This document shows positions 43,989-52,459 of a DNA stretch of 64,000 nucleotides, piece by piece. Made by a program: the position numbers and the translations under genes. The notes under the pieces are model-generated. The model searched no databases, was not told the origin of the DNA, and worked only from the letters and a program-made list of their open reading frames with translations. Origin of the DNA: Streptomyces armeniacus. Its GTDB lineage: Bacteria; Actinomycetota; Actinomycetes; Streptomycetales; Streptomycetaceae. The stretch lies in contig NZ_CP031320.1 of the NCBI RefSeq assembly GCF_003355155.1, forward strand, positions 5,447,367 to 5,511,366, in the 5' to 3' direction. How positions within the stretch are numbered: position 1 is the stretch's first letter; each line of letters begins with the position of its first letter.

Positions 43989-44456
43989 TCAGCCGCAGCC
44001 CGGGTCGGCCGCGTCCACCGAGTCGGGGCCGCCCTCCGGCTTGACGTACGTCGCGTACAGCACCACCGGCTCCTTGCCGTGGTTGTGGCCGGTGTGCACA
44101 TGTTCCGGACCGACCGGTTCCACCACGGTGTCGCCGGGCCCGGAGACCTCGACGGAGCAGTCCGCGAGCGTACGGGTCAGGGTGCCGGACTTCACGACGG
44201 CGAGCAGCCGGCCCGGGTGGTAGTGCCAGCCGGTGGTGCCGCCGGGCTCGATGGTGATCTTCCTGTAGGCGACGTCCGTACGCCCCTCCGCGCTGATCTC
44301 CACACCGTCCGCCGTGCTGCCCTCCGCGAGGGTCTTCGAGGTGACGCCGCTGCCGGGCGTCGCCACCGCGGCCGAGGGCGCCGCGGCGATTCCCGCCACA
44401 CAGACCGCCGTGACCGCCGCTTGCCGTACTCGTCTCCAGCGCTTCGAAAGGGGCAT
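43989..44456 (-). CDS. Secreted cupin-domain protein
   Basis: A 155-residue exported protein. The signal peptide MPLSKRWRRVRQAAVTAVCV continues to AAPSAAVA, with cleavage near residue 32. The cupin core is GGTTGWHYHPGRLLAVVKSG with a second motif VEPVGPEHVHTGHNHG. His residues for a metal site are present, and two cysteines could form a disulfide. Function is unknown. The ATG at 44456 has TAACGT 6 nt upstream (44463-44468) and no ribosome site, so a leaderless start is likely. Confidence 0.82.
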   Translation of the reverse strand: MPLSKRWRRVRQAAVTAVCVAGIAAAPSAAVATPGSGVTSKTLAEGSTADGVEISAEGRTDVAYRKITIEPGGTTGWHYHPGRLLAVVKSGTLTRTLADCSVEVSGPGDTVVEPVGPEHVHTGHNHGKEPVVLYATYVKPEGGPDSVDAADPGCG

Positions 44457-44462
44457 GGCGTC

Positions 44463-44468
44463 ACGTTA
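44463..44468 (-). promoter_or_regulatory. -10 hexamer TAACGT of a leaderless promoter
   Basis: TAACGT (minus strand) ends 6 nt before the cupin ATG, fits TANNNT, and is not accompanied by a Shine-Dalgarno. Confidence 0.45.
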
Positions 44469-44581
44469 GCGATCCGCCCGTGCACGTGCAGGTGATCCGG
44501 CGGCCAAGTAGGCGCCGCAACAGGCGAGTTGCGGCCAGTCGCGGCCAGTTGCGTGCCGGTCGCGGCCGGTCGTGGCGCCCG

Positions 44582-45013
44582 TCAGCGGACGGCGCCGATG
44601 CGCACCGGGTGCGCCGAGCCGTCCTCGACGGGCTCGCCGCAGTGCGCGCAGACGGTCGCCGGGTGCAGGTCCGCGCCGCAGGAGTGGCGCCAGACGGTCG
44701 GCGCGGGGCCGTCCGTCGCGTAACGGTCGCCCCACTCCATGAGGTTGAGGAGGATCGGCCGGAGGGCGCGGCCCGCTTCGGTCGCCACGTACTCGTAGCG
44801 CCGCGGGCGGCTCTCGTACTCCCGCTTCTCCAGCACGCCCGCCTCGACGAGCTTGCGCAGGCGCGTGGCGAGGATGTCGCGGCTGGCGCCGGTGTTGCGC
44901 GCGATCTGGTCGAAACGGTGCACGCCGAGCATCACCTCGCGCAGGGCGAGCAGGGTCCAGCGCTCGCCGATGACGCCGAGGGCGTTGGCGATCGAGCACT
45001 CGCGGCCGTTCAT
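44582..45013 (-). CDS. HxlR-family winged-helix transcriptional regulator
   Basis: A 143-residue protein starting MNGRECSIANALGVIGERWT, the conserved HxlR N-terminus with the redox-placed Cys (residue 5). The winged helix includes RFDQIARNTGASRDILATRL and LVEAGVLEKREYESRPRRYE. A C-terminal CGADLHPATVCAHCG block has Cys pairs that could bind zinc or sense oxidants. The ATG at 45013 has TACATT 7 nt upstream and no ribosome site, so a leaderless mRNA is likely. It is divergent from the thiolase gene and probably its regulator. Confidence 0.88.
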   Translation of the reverse strand: MNGRECSIANALGVIGERWTLLALREVMLGVHRFDQIARNTGASRDILATRLRKLVEAGVLEKREYESRPRRYEYVATEAGRALRPILLNLMEWGDRYATDGPAPTVWRHSCGADLHPATVCAHCGEPVEDGSAHPVRIGAVR

Positions 45014-45042
45014 GCCGGTCAATGTAGCACCCCGAAATCGTT

Positions 45043-45073
45043 AGTTGTGAAATCCAACTGACGAGCGTATACA
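45043..45073 (+). promoter_or_regulatory. Thiolase promoter and HxlR operator candidate
   Basis: A dyad AGTTG-N7-CAACT (45043-45059) overlaps the -35 TTGTGA (45045-45050) of a promoter with 17-bp spacing to TATACA (45068-45073) reading toward the thiolase. On the other strand it covers the -35 area of the leaderless HxlR promoter (TACATT at 45021-45026). One site could thus control both genes. Confidence 0.55.
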
Positions 45074-45109
45074 GGTAATGGTGACCGACCCCGAGAACGG
45101 AGCAGGACC

Positions 45110-46303
45110 ATGCGCGATGCGGTGATCGTCGACGCGGTACGCACGCCGATCGGCAAGGGCAAGCCCGGCGGAGCGCTCTCCGGAGTGCACCCCGTGGACC
45201 TGCACGCACACGCCCTCCGCTCCCTCATCGAACGCACCGGCATCGACCCCGCCCTGGTGGACGACGTCATCAGCGGCGCCGTCGGCCAGATCGGCGAGCA
45301 GAGCTCCAACACCGCGCGCTGGGCGGCGCTCGCCGCGGGCCTGCCCGAATCCGTGCCGGCGGTCACGGTCGACCGGCAGTGCGGAAGCAGCCAGCAGGCG
45401 CTCCACTTCGCGGCACAGGGCGTGCAGAGCGGCGCGTACGACCTGGTCATCGCCTCCGGAGTGGAGTCGATGAGCCGCGTGCCGATCGGCAGCCAGACCG
45501 CGGGCCGCGACTTCCTCGGCTCGGAGGTCGCCGCGCGCTACCCGGACGGCCTCGTGCCGCAGGGCATCAGCGCCGAACTCATCGCCCAGCGCTGGCAGCT
45601 CACCCGCGCACAGCTCGACGCGTACGCCGCCGAGAGCCACCAGCGTGCGGCGCGCGCCTGGCGCGAAGGGCGCTTCGCGGGGGAGGTCGCGGCGCTGAAG
45701 GCGCCCGCCGACGGCGGCGCACCCGTGCCGGTCACCGGCGACGAGTCCGTACGGCCCGGCACGACGACGGAGATACTGGCCGGCCTGCGGCCCGCGTTCC
45801 GCGACCCCCACTGGGAACAGCGCTTCCCGGACCTCGGCTGGAAGGTGACCGCGGGCAACTCCTCGCCGGTCAACGACGGTTCCGCCGCGGTGCTCATCGC
45901 GGGCGCCGACACGGCCGCGCGGCTGGGGCTGCGCGCACGGGCGCGGCTGCACACGTTCGCCGTCACCGGCGACGACCCGCTGTACATGCTCACCGGCGTC
46001 ATCCCCGCCACCCGCAAGGCACTCGGCCGCGCCGGTCTGGCACTGGCGGACATCGACGCGTTCGAGGTGAACGAGGCGTTCACCAGCGTGGTCCTCGCCT
46101 GGCAGGCGGAGTTGGGCGCCGACCTCGCCAAGGTGAACGTCAACGGCGGCGCCACCGCGCTCGGCCACCCGCTGGGCGCCAGCGGCGCGCGCCTGATGAC
46201 GACGCTGCTGTCGGTCCTGGAGCAGACGGGCGGCCGGTACGGCCTGCAGACGATGTGCGAGGCGGGCGGCCTCGCCAACGCGACGATCGTGGAACGCCTC
46301 TGA
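45110..46303 (+). CDS. Acetyl-CoA acetyltransferase (thiolase)
   Basis: A 397-residue cytosolic thiolase of normal length. The ATG at 45110 has GGAGCAGGA upstream. Catalytic residues: Cys91 (RQCGSSQQALHFAAQG), His353 in GGATALGHPLGASGAR, and Cys383 in MCEAGGLANA. NEAF (FEVNEAFTSVV) is intact. It condenses or cleaves acetyl-CoA/acetoacetyl-CoA or longer 3-ketoacyl-CoA. No partner beta-oxidation gene is adjacent. It is controlled, by inference, by the divergent HxlR protein. With the 3-hydroxybutyrate-like SDR nearby, a link to ketone/PHB metabolism is possible. Confidence 0.93.
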   Translation: MRDAVIVDAVRTPIGKGKPGGALSGVHPVDLHAHALRSLIERTGIDPALVDDVISGAVGQIGEQSSNTARWAALAAGLPESVPAVTVDRQCGSSQQALHFAAQGVQSGAYDLVIASGVESMSRVPIGSQTAGRDFLGSEVAARYPDGLVPQGISAELIAQRWQLTRAQLDAYAAESHQRAARAWREGRFAGEVAALKAPADGGAPVPVTGDESVRPGTTTEILAGLRPAFRDPHWEQRFPDLGWKVTAGNSSPVNDGSAAVLIAGADTAARLGLRARARLHTFAVTGDDPLYMLTGVIPATRKALGRAGLALADIDAFEVNEAFTSVVLAWQAELGADLAKVNVNGGATALGHPLGASGARLMTTLLSVLEQTGGRYGLQTMCEAGGLANATIVERL

Positions 46304-46346
46304 GCGGGGCCCTCGGTCTCTCCCGCCGCTCAGCCCCGTTTGCGGC

Positions 46347-47543
46347 TCAGCCCCGTTCCGGCCGCCCGCGTACGACCAGGCCGAGCGCCGTCGCACCGGC
46401 CAGGGCGCCGGCCACGGCGAGCAGTACGCGGTGGTCGAGCAGGGCGACCAGGCCCGCGCCCGCCGCGAGGGAGACGGCGTTCGGGGCGAAGACCAGGGTG
46501 TTGGCCGTCGCGGCGACGCGGCCGAGCAGCGCGTGGGGCGTATCGCGCTGTACGGCCGTCATGGCGGCGATCAGTACGCACGGCAGCCCGGCCCCGATGA
46601 GCACGCTGGCCGCCAGCGCGACCGTTGACGACGGCGTGGTGCGCAGGGCGACGCCCAGGCCGAACAGGGCGATACCGGCCGCGGCGAAGGCCCGTTCGGG
46701 CAGCCGCCGCAGCAGCGGGCCCGCCGCCACGCCGCTGAGTACGGACCCGACGCCCTGCGCCGCGTACAGCACCCCCGCGAATGCGGGGGAGCGGTGCAGC
46801 CCGGAGTCCACGACGGCGTACACGGCGGCGCCGTTGAGCCCCGCGACGAACATGGTGGCGGCGCCCGCCAGCACCAGCCGCCGCAGGCCGCGCTGCCGCC
46901 ACACGTACCGCGCGCCCTCCGCGGTCCGCGCCGTCCACCGCGCCGCCCCCTTCCGCGGCGGAGGCGGCTCGGACACCCGCATCAGCGCGAAGGCACCGGC
47001 GGCGAGCGCGAACGTGACCGCGTCCAGGACGGCCACCGCGGCGCCACCGAACTGTACGAACAGCCCCGCGCCGAGCAGCGGGGCCACGAGCTTCATGCCC
47101 TCGTTTGCGGTCATGCGCAGGCCGTTGAAGTCGCCGTGCAGTTCCGCGGGGACGGCCGACGCGACGAGCGCCGCCTCCGCCGCGTCCGTCAGAACGGCGC
47201 TGACGCCGTACGCGGTGAGCACCGCGAAGAGGAGCCACACCTGTCCTTCGGTACGGACGGTGAGCAGCGTCAACAGCAGTGCCGCCATGGCCAGGTTGGC
47301 GCGTACGAGCAGCGGGCGGCGCCGCGTACGGTCCGTCAGCGTGCCGATCACCGGACCGAACAGGGTCGGCGCCCACACGCAGAACAGCGCCAGCGCCGCC
47401 AGACTGTCCGAGCCCGTCAGCGACTTGACCCAGACGCCCGCGGCGAGCGACATCGCGGAGCTGCCGAAGCCGGAGACGACGACGCCGCCCAGGTACAGCC
47501 CGGAGTTCCGGTCGCGCAGGACCCTGGCGGCACCCCACTCCAC
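46347..47543 (-). CDS. MFS transporter
   Basis: A 398-residue membrane protein with 10-12 hydrophobic segments. The GTG at 47541-47543 has GGGGGG upstream. Motif-A-like loop GTLTDRTRRRPLLVRANLAM and WVKSLTGSDSLAALA resemble drug or metabolite exporters of the MFS (EntS/MFS_3-like) group. Substrate unknown. It is divergent from the ArsR-like gene, a usual pairing for regulated efflux, and convergent with the thiolase gene. Confidence 0.85.
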   Translation of the reverse strand: MEWGAARVLRDRNSGLYLGGVVVSGFGSSAMSLAAGVWVKSLTGSDSLAALALFCVWAPTLFGPVIGTLTDRTRRRPLLVRANLAMAALLLTLLTVRTEGQVWLLFAVLTAYGVSAVLTDAAEAALVASAVPAELHGDFNGLRMTANEGMKLVAPLLGAGLFVQFGGAAVAVLDAVTFALAAGAFALMRVSEPPPPRKGAARWTARTAEGARYVWRQRGLRRLVLAGAATMFVAGLNGAAVYAVVDSGLHRSPAFAGVLYAAQGVGSVLSGVAAGPLLRRLPERAFAAAGIALFGLGVALRTTPSSTVALAASVLIGAGLPCVLIAAMTAVQRDTPHALLGRVAATANTLVFAPNAVSLAAGAGLVALLDHRVLLAVAGALAGATALGLVVRGRPERG

Positions 47544-47683
47544 GCGTCGCCCCCCGCCGCCGTATGCCGCGCGCCCGCTCCGTACGTCCGTGCCCGACGT
47601 ACGAGGGTGAACACGGCCGCACCCCCAAGTCAACACTTGGGAGTCGCTGACCGGCCCCCGTACAGTGGTGTTTACTGACCGCC

Positions 47684-48253
47684 GTGACCACGAACGACGC
47701 CGTACTGCGCGCGCTGGCCCACCCCACGCGGCTGCGGATGCTGTCGCTGATGTGGGCCGCCCCGCAGTCGGCCGCCGCGCTCGCACGGGAGTTGGGGATC
47801 TCGCACGCGCTGGCCAGCCACCACCTGCGGCTCCTCGGCGCCGCGGGGCTGGCGGAGCTGGACGGGACGCGTACGCGCCGGGGCGGTGTCGAGCGCCGCT
47901 ACCGCACCGTGCACGGCACGCCGCTCTCCGACCAGGGCGAACGCGACGGCACCGCCCTGCTGTCGGAGACCCTCGCGCACAACCTCCGCGAGCGCGCCGC
48001 CCGGCACGCGCCCGGCAGCCCGGGCGTCACCGCCGACGCGGAACTCTGGCTGACGCCGGCCGACTGGGACGGCTTCCGCCGGCGCATGGCCGAACTCCTC
48101 GCCGACCTGCACGACGCGGCACAGCCGCCGCACGCGCCGTACACCGTACGGGTGGGCGGCACGGTGATGCTGTTCCCGCTCGCCGAGGACGACGACACGG
48201 CCGACCACGACGGGGGCGGGGACGGGAGCGGTGCCGGGGGCGGGGGCCGCTGA
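47684..48253 (+). CDS. ArsR-family (winged-helix) transcriptional regulator
   Basis: A 189-residue protein beginning MTTNDAVLRALAHPTRLRML, the standard ArsR helix. Its recognition region is SAAALARELGISHALASHHL with HLRLLGAAGLAEL. The C-terminal half is longer than in metal-sensing ArsR members and ends in an acidic/Gly tail. There is no Cys pair for metal binding. It probably represses the divergent MFS exporter. Inverted AACAC/GTGTT words lie in the 140-bp gap. Convergent with the QueC-like gene, with only 6 bp between stops. Confidence 0.86.
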   Translation: MTTNDAVLRALAHPTRLRMLSLMWAAPQSAAALARELGISHALASHHLRLLGAAGLAELDGTRTRRGGVERRYRTVHGTPLSDQGERDGTALLSETLAHNLRERAARHAPGSPGVTADAELWLTPADWDGFRRRMAELLADLHDAAQPPHAPYTVRVGGTVMLFPLAEDDDTADHDGGGDGSGAGGGGR

Positions 48254-48259
48254 CAAGCG

Positions 48260-49600
48260 TCAGGCCGTCTCCTCCATGCGCGGCGCCGAACGCACCAGCC
48301 GCCGCAGCTCGTCGCGCCCGTGCTCGACGACCTCCAGCAGCGGTTCCGCGTGCGTACGGGGCGGCAGGGGCAGCTCGGCGACGAGATCGTCGGCGGTGAA
48401 CTCCGGCCGTTCCAGCCACAGTTCGAGCGCGCGCCACAGCTCGGTGCGCCTGTGGTCGGCGGGCAGCAGCCAGGGCGCCGCCTCGTACGGGGTGGCGTCC
48501 GCGCCGTTCGCGTGCAGCAGTCCGGAACGGCGCACGAGGCAGGCGTAGCAGAGCCCGCAGTTGACGATGTCCGGTCCGGGCCGGCGCGCGGGGGCGGCCG
48601 CGCAGCTCAGGGTCCGTTCGAGGTCGTCGCGGCCGAGCCCGGCCGCCAGCGCGGCCTGGCAGACCTCGCCGCAGGTGTCGTACAGCAGCGGGTTCTTGAC
48701 CCGCACGGTCCCCGCGACGGCCTGTATCAGCTGATTGAGGAGGTGCAGGAGCCACGGGTGTACGACGCTGGCGGGCAGCCCGCCGACGGCACCCTCTTCC
48801 GCTTCCCCTTCCGTTTCTCCTTCCGCTTGCCTGCTCGGCGGCGGGCTGAGGGCGAGCTGGCCGTTCTCGGGCGCGTGCAGCACGGTTACGTCTTCCGCGG
48901 CGGCCGCCCGCACGGCGAGCGCGGCGTACAGCAGCCCGCGCGACCTCGCCGAGCGCTCCAGCGTGCTCCCGTGCGCCTGCGGCGTCTGACCGGGGACGGT
49001 GATCTGGCGTACGAGCCGCTTGGCGAGCGCGCGTACGGCCTCGTGCGCGGGCTGCTGCACGCGCTTCTGCGGCTTCCGCTCCGCGAAGGTCACGAGCAGC
49101 AGCGGGCCGCGTCTCGCGTCGGCCGCGCGCTGCGCCGCCCAGCTCAGGGAGTCCAGGCCACCGGAGAAGAGGGCGACTTCGCGGGCGCGGCGCGCGTCGT
49201 CGCCGGGGAACAGCACCTGCGTCGGGCGCTGCGGCAGCTGCCGGAACTCCAGCGTCCACACGTCCCCCGTCAAGGCCCGCAGCAGCGGCTCCAGCACGGG
49301 TACGGCGGCCTCCTGCCACCGTTCCGGATCGGTCACGGGGAGCGAGAGCGTGAAGTGCCGGGTCCACCGGTCGGGGGACGCGTCGCGGCGGACGAGCCGG
49401 TCCGCCAGGAAGACGGCCCTGGCCGTCCGCAGCAGATCGTCCGCCCAGCCGGGCACGGGCCCGGTGAGGCTCTGCCGGCCGGTGACGCGGTCTTCGCGCT
49501 CCCTGAAGTCCGACTCGTCGACGGCGCGCCAGCCGGCGCCCTTGGGGCGCTCCTTGGGGACGGCCCGCCACCAGAAGCGGGCCGTGTCGGGGGAGATCAT
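48260..49600 (-). CDS. QueC-like PP-loop ATPase domain protein (QatC-like architecture), orphan
   Basis: A 446-residue protein, about twice the length of QueC. The N-terminal 140 residues have no recognised domain. A PP-loop SGGLDS follows (146-151) with the flanking VALFSGGLDSLSWAAQRA. A C-terminal Cys cluster (DIVNCGLCYACLVRR plus upstream Cys) resembles the zinc site of QueC (7-cyano-7-deazaguanine synthase). Such extended QueC-like proteins are known from the Qat anti-phage system (QatC), where QatA, QatB and QatD flank it. None of those is here. The ATG at 49600 has GGAGAG at 6-nt spacing. Function uncertain: base modification or defence relic. Confidence 0.75.
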   Translation of the reverse strand: MISPDTARFWWRAVPKERPKGAGWRAVDESDFREREDRVTGRQSLTGPVPGWADDLLRTARAVFLADRLVRRDASPDRWTRHFTLSLPVTDPERWQEAAVPVLEPLLRALTGDVWTLEFRQLPQRPTQVLFPGDDARRAREVALFSGGLDSLSWAAQRAADARRGPLLLVTFAERKPQKRVQQPAHEAVRALAKRLVRQITVPGQTPQAHGSTLERSARSRGLLYAALAVRAAAAEDVTVLHAPENGQLALSPPPSRQAEGETEGEAEEGAVGGLPASVVHPWLLHLLNQLIQAVAGTVRVKNPLLYDTCGEVCQAALAAGLGRDDLERTLSCAAAPARRPGPDIVNCGLCYACLVRRSGLLHANGADATPYEAAPWLLPADHRRTELWRALELWLERPEFTADDLVAELPLPPRTHAEPLLEVVEHGRDELRRLVRSAPRMEETA

Positions 49601-49960
49601 CCTGCGCTCTCCGGCTCCTCTCTGGCCGTGGGCCGGGCGTGCCCGGCGGTGACGGTGCGGTGCCGGGCGGCGGTCTCGGCCCGACTCCACGATGGCACAG
49701 CTCGCCGTGCGCATGATCGACAGTGCGGGAATCGGTGACACGGGGTCAGGCGGGGCCGGGGGCGGTCACGGGCGGTCACGGTGCGTGCGGGGCGTGTGCG
49801 GGGCAATGTGCGGGGGCGCGTGTGGGGCGTGCTGCCGCCTGCTCCCGCCCGCTTCTGCCCGCTGCCGAACGGCGGCGCCCCGAGGACCGCCGTATCCTGG
49901 ACGCCGGACCGGACCAGCCCGCGAAACACGTTCCGGTTCATGGCGGGAGGTGAGCTTCCG
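49601..49960. other. Gene-free divergent spacer
   Basis: About 360 bp between the QueC-like and nitroreductase genes. I see no credible coding region. A -10-like TATCCT (49893-49898) points toward the nitroreductase. The middle (about 49740-49830) is a GGGCGGTCAC/GTGCGGGG low-complexity run with a short direct repeat. Confidence 0.5.
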
Positions 49961-51061
49961 ATGTCGGTGCGTCCGCTCGACAGCGGGACCGTTACGGGCC
50001 TCATCAGCGATGCGACGACGGCGCCCTCCCTGCACAACGCACAGCCGTGGAGATTCCGCTTCCGTTCGCGCAGCCGTACGTTCGAGCTGCGCTCGGACCC
50101 CGGGCGCGCCTTCCGCCGTACCGACCCCGAGGGCCGGGCGGCGCACCTGGGATGCGGCGCGGCGCTGTTCAACCTGCGGGTCGCCGTCGCCGACGCGGGC
50201 TGGGGCGCCGAGACGCGGCTGCTGCCGTACCGGCAGGAGGGCCCGTCCGGCCCGTCCGGCCCGTCCGCGCCCGGCACCGCCACTCCGTCCGGTGCCCGCG
50301 GACCGCTGCTCGCGACCGTACGGCTGTCCGACACCGGCGCGCCCGACGCCGAACTCGCCGCGCTCTACCCGGCGCTCTCCCGCCGCCGTACGAGCCGCCA
50401 CCCTTTTACGGAGGACCGCGAGATCCCCGCCGACGTCCAGGCGGAACTCACCCGCGCCGCCCGCAAGGAGGGCGCGCAACTGGTGCTGCCGACCTCGTGG
50501 CACGTGGACACCCTGCTGGAACTCGTCCGGGACGCGGAGGGCCGGGACACGCTGGACCCGGAGCAGTTCGAGGAGGCGGCGCGCTGGACGCACACAGGCA
50601 CCGAACAGCCCGGAGCCGCCGCCTCCGCCTCGGCCGCAGGGCCCCGGGGCGGCAGCCCGGACCCCGCTACGGAGGGCATCCCGGCGTACGCCTTCGGCCC
50701 GCGCAGACGGGGCGGCAGGGCGCCCGTACGGGACTTCGCGGGGCGCCGCCAGGTCCCCGGCCGCGAGGCGGCCGACTTCGAGGACTGGCCGCACCTCGTC
50801 CTGCTGGGCACGGCGCGTGACGAGCCCGCGGACTGGCTGCGGGCGGGCCAGGCGATGGAACGCGTCCTGCTCGCCGCCACCCGCGCGGGCCTGGCCACCT
50901 CGCTCACCTCGCACGCGGTGGAGCACGCCGACCTGCGCCGCCTCGTCCGCGACCCGCAGTCGACCATGGCGTACGTCCAGATGGTGCTGCGCCTCGGCTA
51001 CGGCCCGTCCGGCCCGGCGACCCCGCGCCGCCCGGTGGGCGACGTCCTGGACCCTGGCTGA
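49961..51061 (+). CDS. Acg-family nitroreductase (FMN-dependent oxidoreductase)
   Basis: A 366-residue protein. The ATG at 49961 has GGGAGG ten bases upstream; the earlier ATG at 49940 has no site. The N-terminus contains ATTAPSLHNAQPWRFRF, the FMN/flavin-contacting stretch of Acg-like nitroreductases. The late block is AGQAMERVLLAATRAGLATS, followed by LVRDPQSTMAYVQMVLRLGY. Acg (Rv2032) is part of the mycobacterial dormancy response; many actinomycetes carry such paralogues, often with universal-stress proteins. Here no stress gene adjoins. Residues 210-250 are a low-complexity insertion. Confidence 0.87.
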   Translation: MSVRPLDSGTVTGLISDATTAPSLHNAQPWRFRFRSRSRTFELRSDPGRAFRRTDPEGRAAHLGCGAALFNLRVAVADAGWGAETRLLPYRQEGPSGPSGPSAPGTATPSGARGPLLATVRLSDTGAPDAELAALYPALSRRRTSRHPFTEDREIPADVQAELTRAARKEGAQLVLPTSWHVDTLLELVRDAEGRDTLDPEQFEEAARWTHTGTEQPGAAASASAAGPRGGSPDPATEGIPAYAFGPRRRGGRAPVRDFAGRRQVPGREAADFEDWPHLVLLGTARDEPADWLRAGQAMERVLLAATRAGLATSLTSHAVEHADLRRLVRDPQSTMAYVQMVLRLGYGPSGPATPRRPVGDVLDPG

Positions 51062-51108
51062 CCGCCTCACCGCCTGCCCGTCACCCGAGCTCCGTTACCC
51101 CGGCCCCG

Positions 51109-51663
51109 CTACCCCGGCCCGCCCCCGTGCCGGTGCTCCGCCGCGAGGAGGCCCAGGACGACCACGTCCTGACGCGCGCCACGGAAGAACTCGTGCTCGC
51201 GGAGCAGCCCTTCCCGTACGAACCCCAGGCGCCCGTGGAAGGCGAGCGACGTGCGGTTGAACGCGTACACCTCCGCGACGCACTTGTGGAAGCGCCGCTC
51301 GAGGAACATGTAGTCGAGGACGATGCCGACGGCCTCCGTCGCGTAGCCGCGGTGCCGGTGGGCGCGGTCGATCGCCACGCCGTAACGGAAGTGCCCCGCC
51401 CGCCGGTCCACGCCGAACGTCGATATCGCACCCACGGTCTCCTTCCCCGACAGGCTTTCCACCGCGAGCGCGAACTCCTCCTCGTCCACCGGTTTCGCGG
51501 CGAGTTCCTCCGTCTCGCGGCGGTGCCCCTCGGCGGACCGGGGCGGGACGACGCGGTAAACGGAGCGGGCGTCCTCGGAGTTCTCCTCGAACCGCTGGAA
51601 GTACTCCCAGTCCGATGCCTGGAAACCACGCAGCAGCACGGATTCGCCCCGCCACAGGCTCAC
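51109..51663 (-). CDS. GNAT-family N-acetyltransferase
   Basis: A 184-residue cytosolic enzyme. The GTG at 51663 overlaps the DUF6879 stop (GTGA). It begins SLWRGESVLLRGFQASDW and has the acetyl-CoA loop HRHRGYATEAVGIVLDYMFL and the motif B end NRTSLAFHGRLGFVREGLLR, typical of RimJ/RimL-type GNATs. It acetylates an unknown amine or protein N-terminus. It is the last gene of a three-gene coupled operon whose first gene contains a TTA codon, so its expression may depend on bldA through coupling. Confidence 0.88.
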   Translation of the reverse strand: MSLWRGESVLLRGFQASDWEYFQRFEENSEDARSVYRVVPPRSAEGHRRETEELAAKPVDEEEFALAVESLSGKETVGAISTFGVDRRAGHFRYGVAIDRAHRHRGYATEAVGIVLDYMFLERRFHKCVAEVYAFNRTSLAFHGRLGFVREGLLREHEFFRGARQDVVVLGLLAAEHRHGGGPG

Positions 51664-52271
51664 GCGCCGTACCCCTCCGGGAAGCCTCCCGTGAACCCGT
51701 CCGCGCATCCGTCCGCGAACTCCTCCGCCACGTACCGCGCGTACGGCAGCGCGTGCCGCCACGCCCGCTTCTGCCATTCCAGATGCGCGGCCACGGCGGT
51801 GGCGTCCGCGACCAGGCGGAAGCCGAGGAAACGGTCGTCCGCTCCGAACTCGAGCAGGGCGAGGAACTCCTCGTCGAACACCCAGTAGTCGTGCCGCGGC
51901 AGGCCGATCTTGCGGGCACGCGAGCGCGTGAGATAGCGGATGTCCTCACCGGCGCGGAGATTGTGCGGGGTGTTCACGATTTCCCAGCGCAGATAGTCAC
52001 TGGGCGGTGAGTCGACCACCCGGACCCTGCTGACCCGCTTTCCCCGTCCGGTCTGTTCGGACATGAGGTCGAGCCAAGGCTGCAGCCATTGGATTCCGGG
52101 GTCCTCGCCCGCCAGATATCGCTGGAACGGGACATCCTCGGAGGCGACACCGTACGCGGTGCGCACTTCCAGGCGGTATGCAGTGGATGCGAAATCCGAG
52201 AATAGCCGCTCGAAGGCTTCCGGATCGCTGATGACTTCGGTGGCCGCGGCTTCTTTGAGGTGTGTGTTCAC
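51660..52271 (-). CDS. DUF6879 family protein
   Basis: A 203-residue soluble protein. The GTG at 52271 overlaps the stop of the 63-aa gene (GTGA). Features of DUF6879: FERLFSDFASTAYRLEVRTA, YGVASEDVPFQRYLAGEDPG, RVRVVDSPPSDYLRWEI, and DYWVFDEEFLALLEFGADD. The family is common in Streptomyces beside short DUF397-like or small regulatory proteins and XRE regulators, with function unknown. Its Gly/Asp-rich C-terminus is short. It sits between the TTA-containing small gene and the GNAT gene. Confidence 0.85.
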   Translation of the reverse strand: MNTHLKEAAATEVISDPEAFERLFSDFASTAYRLEVRTAYGVASEDVPFQRYLAGEDPGIQWLQPWLDLMSEQTGRGKRVSRVRVVDSPPSDYLRWEIVNTPHNLRAGEDIRYLTRSRARKIGLPRHDYWVFDEEFLALLEFGADDRFLGFRLVADATAVAAHLEWQKRAWRHALPYARYVAEEFADGCADGFTGGFPEGYGA

Positions 52272-52459
52272 TTGAGGGATTCCAGCAGCGAGCGCGGCAC
52301 GACGACGAAGTCCTCTCCCGGCAGCACGTTCCTGAGCTGGGAGATCGCTTCCGGATCGGTTAACTTGTCGCCCTGCACGACGATGTCGCCGCTGTCGGTC
52401 TCGTACAGCGAGGGACACGATCCGGAATTGCTGCTGCTGGTGAGGAAGCGTAGCTTCAC
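52268..52459 (-). CDS. Small (63-aa) protein with a TTA codon, first gene of the DUF6879-GNAT operon
   Basis: A 63-residue soluble protein beginning MKLRFLTSSSNSGSCPSLYE. The GTG at 52457-52459 has GGGAG upstream. It lies in the position usually taken by DUF397-like partners of DUF6879 but has its own pattern, ending LPGEDFVVVPRSLLESLK. Leu33 is encoded by TTA (52361-52363 on the minus strand), the rare codon read by bldA tRNA. It is coupled by GTGA to the DUF6879 gene, so the whole operon may be developmentally gated. Function unknown. Confidence 0.75.
   Translation of the reverse strand: MKLRFLTSSSNSGSCPSLYETDSGDIVVQGDKLTDPEAISQLRNVLPGEDFVVVPRSLLESLK

Noticed and set aside
48260..49600. 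Canonical queuosine synthesis gene queC
   Set aside because: The protein is about twice the QueC length and has no queD/queE/queF or tgt neighbours.
50401..50420. Possible TTA codon in the nitroreductase gene (CCCTTTTACGG)
   Set aside because: In the reading frame the bases are CCT TTT ACG (Pro Phe Thr), so TTA is out of frame.
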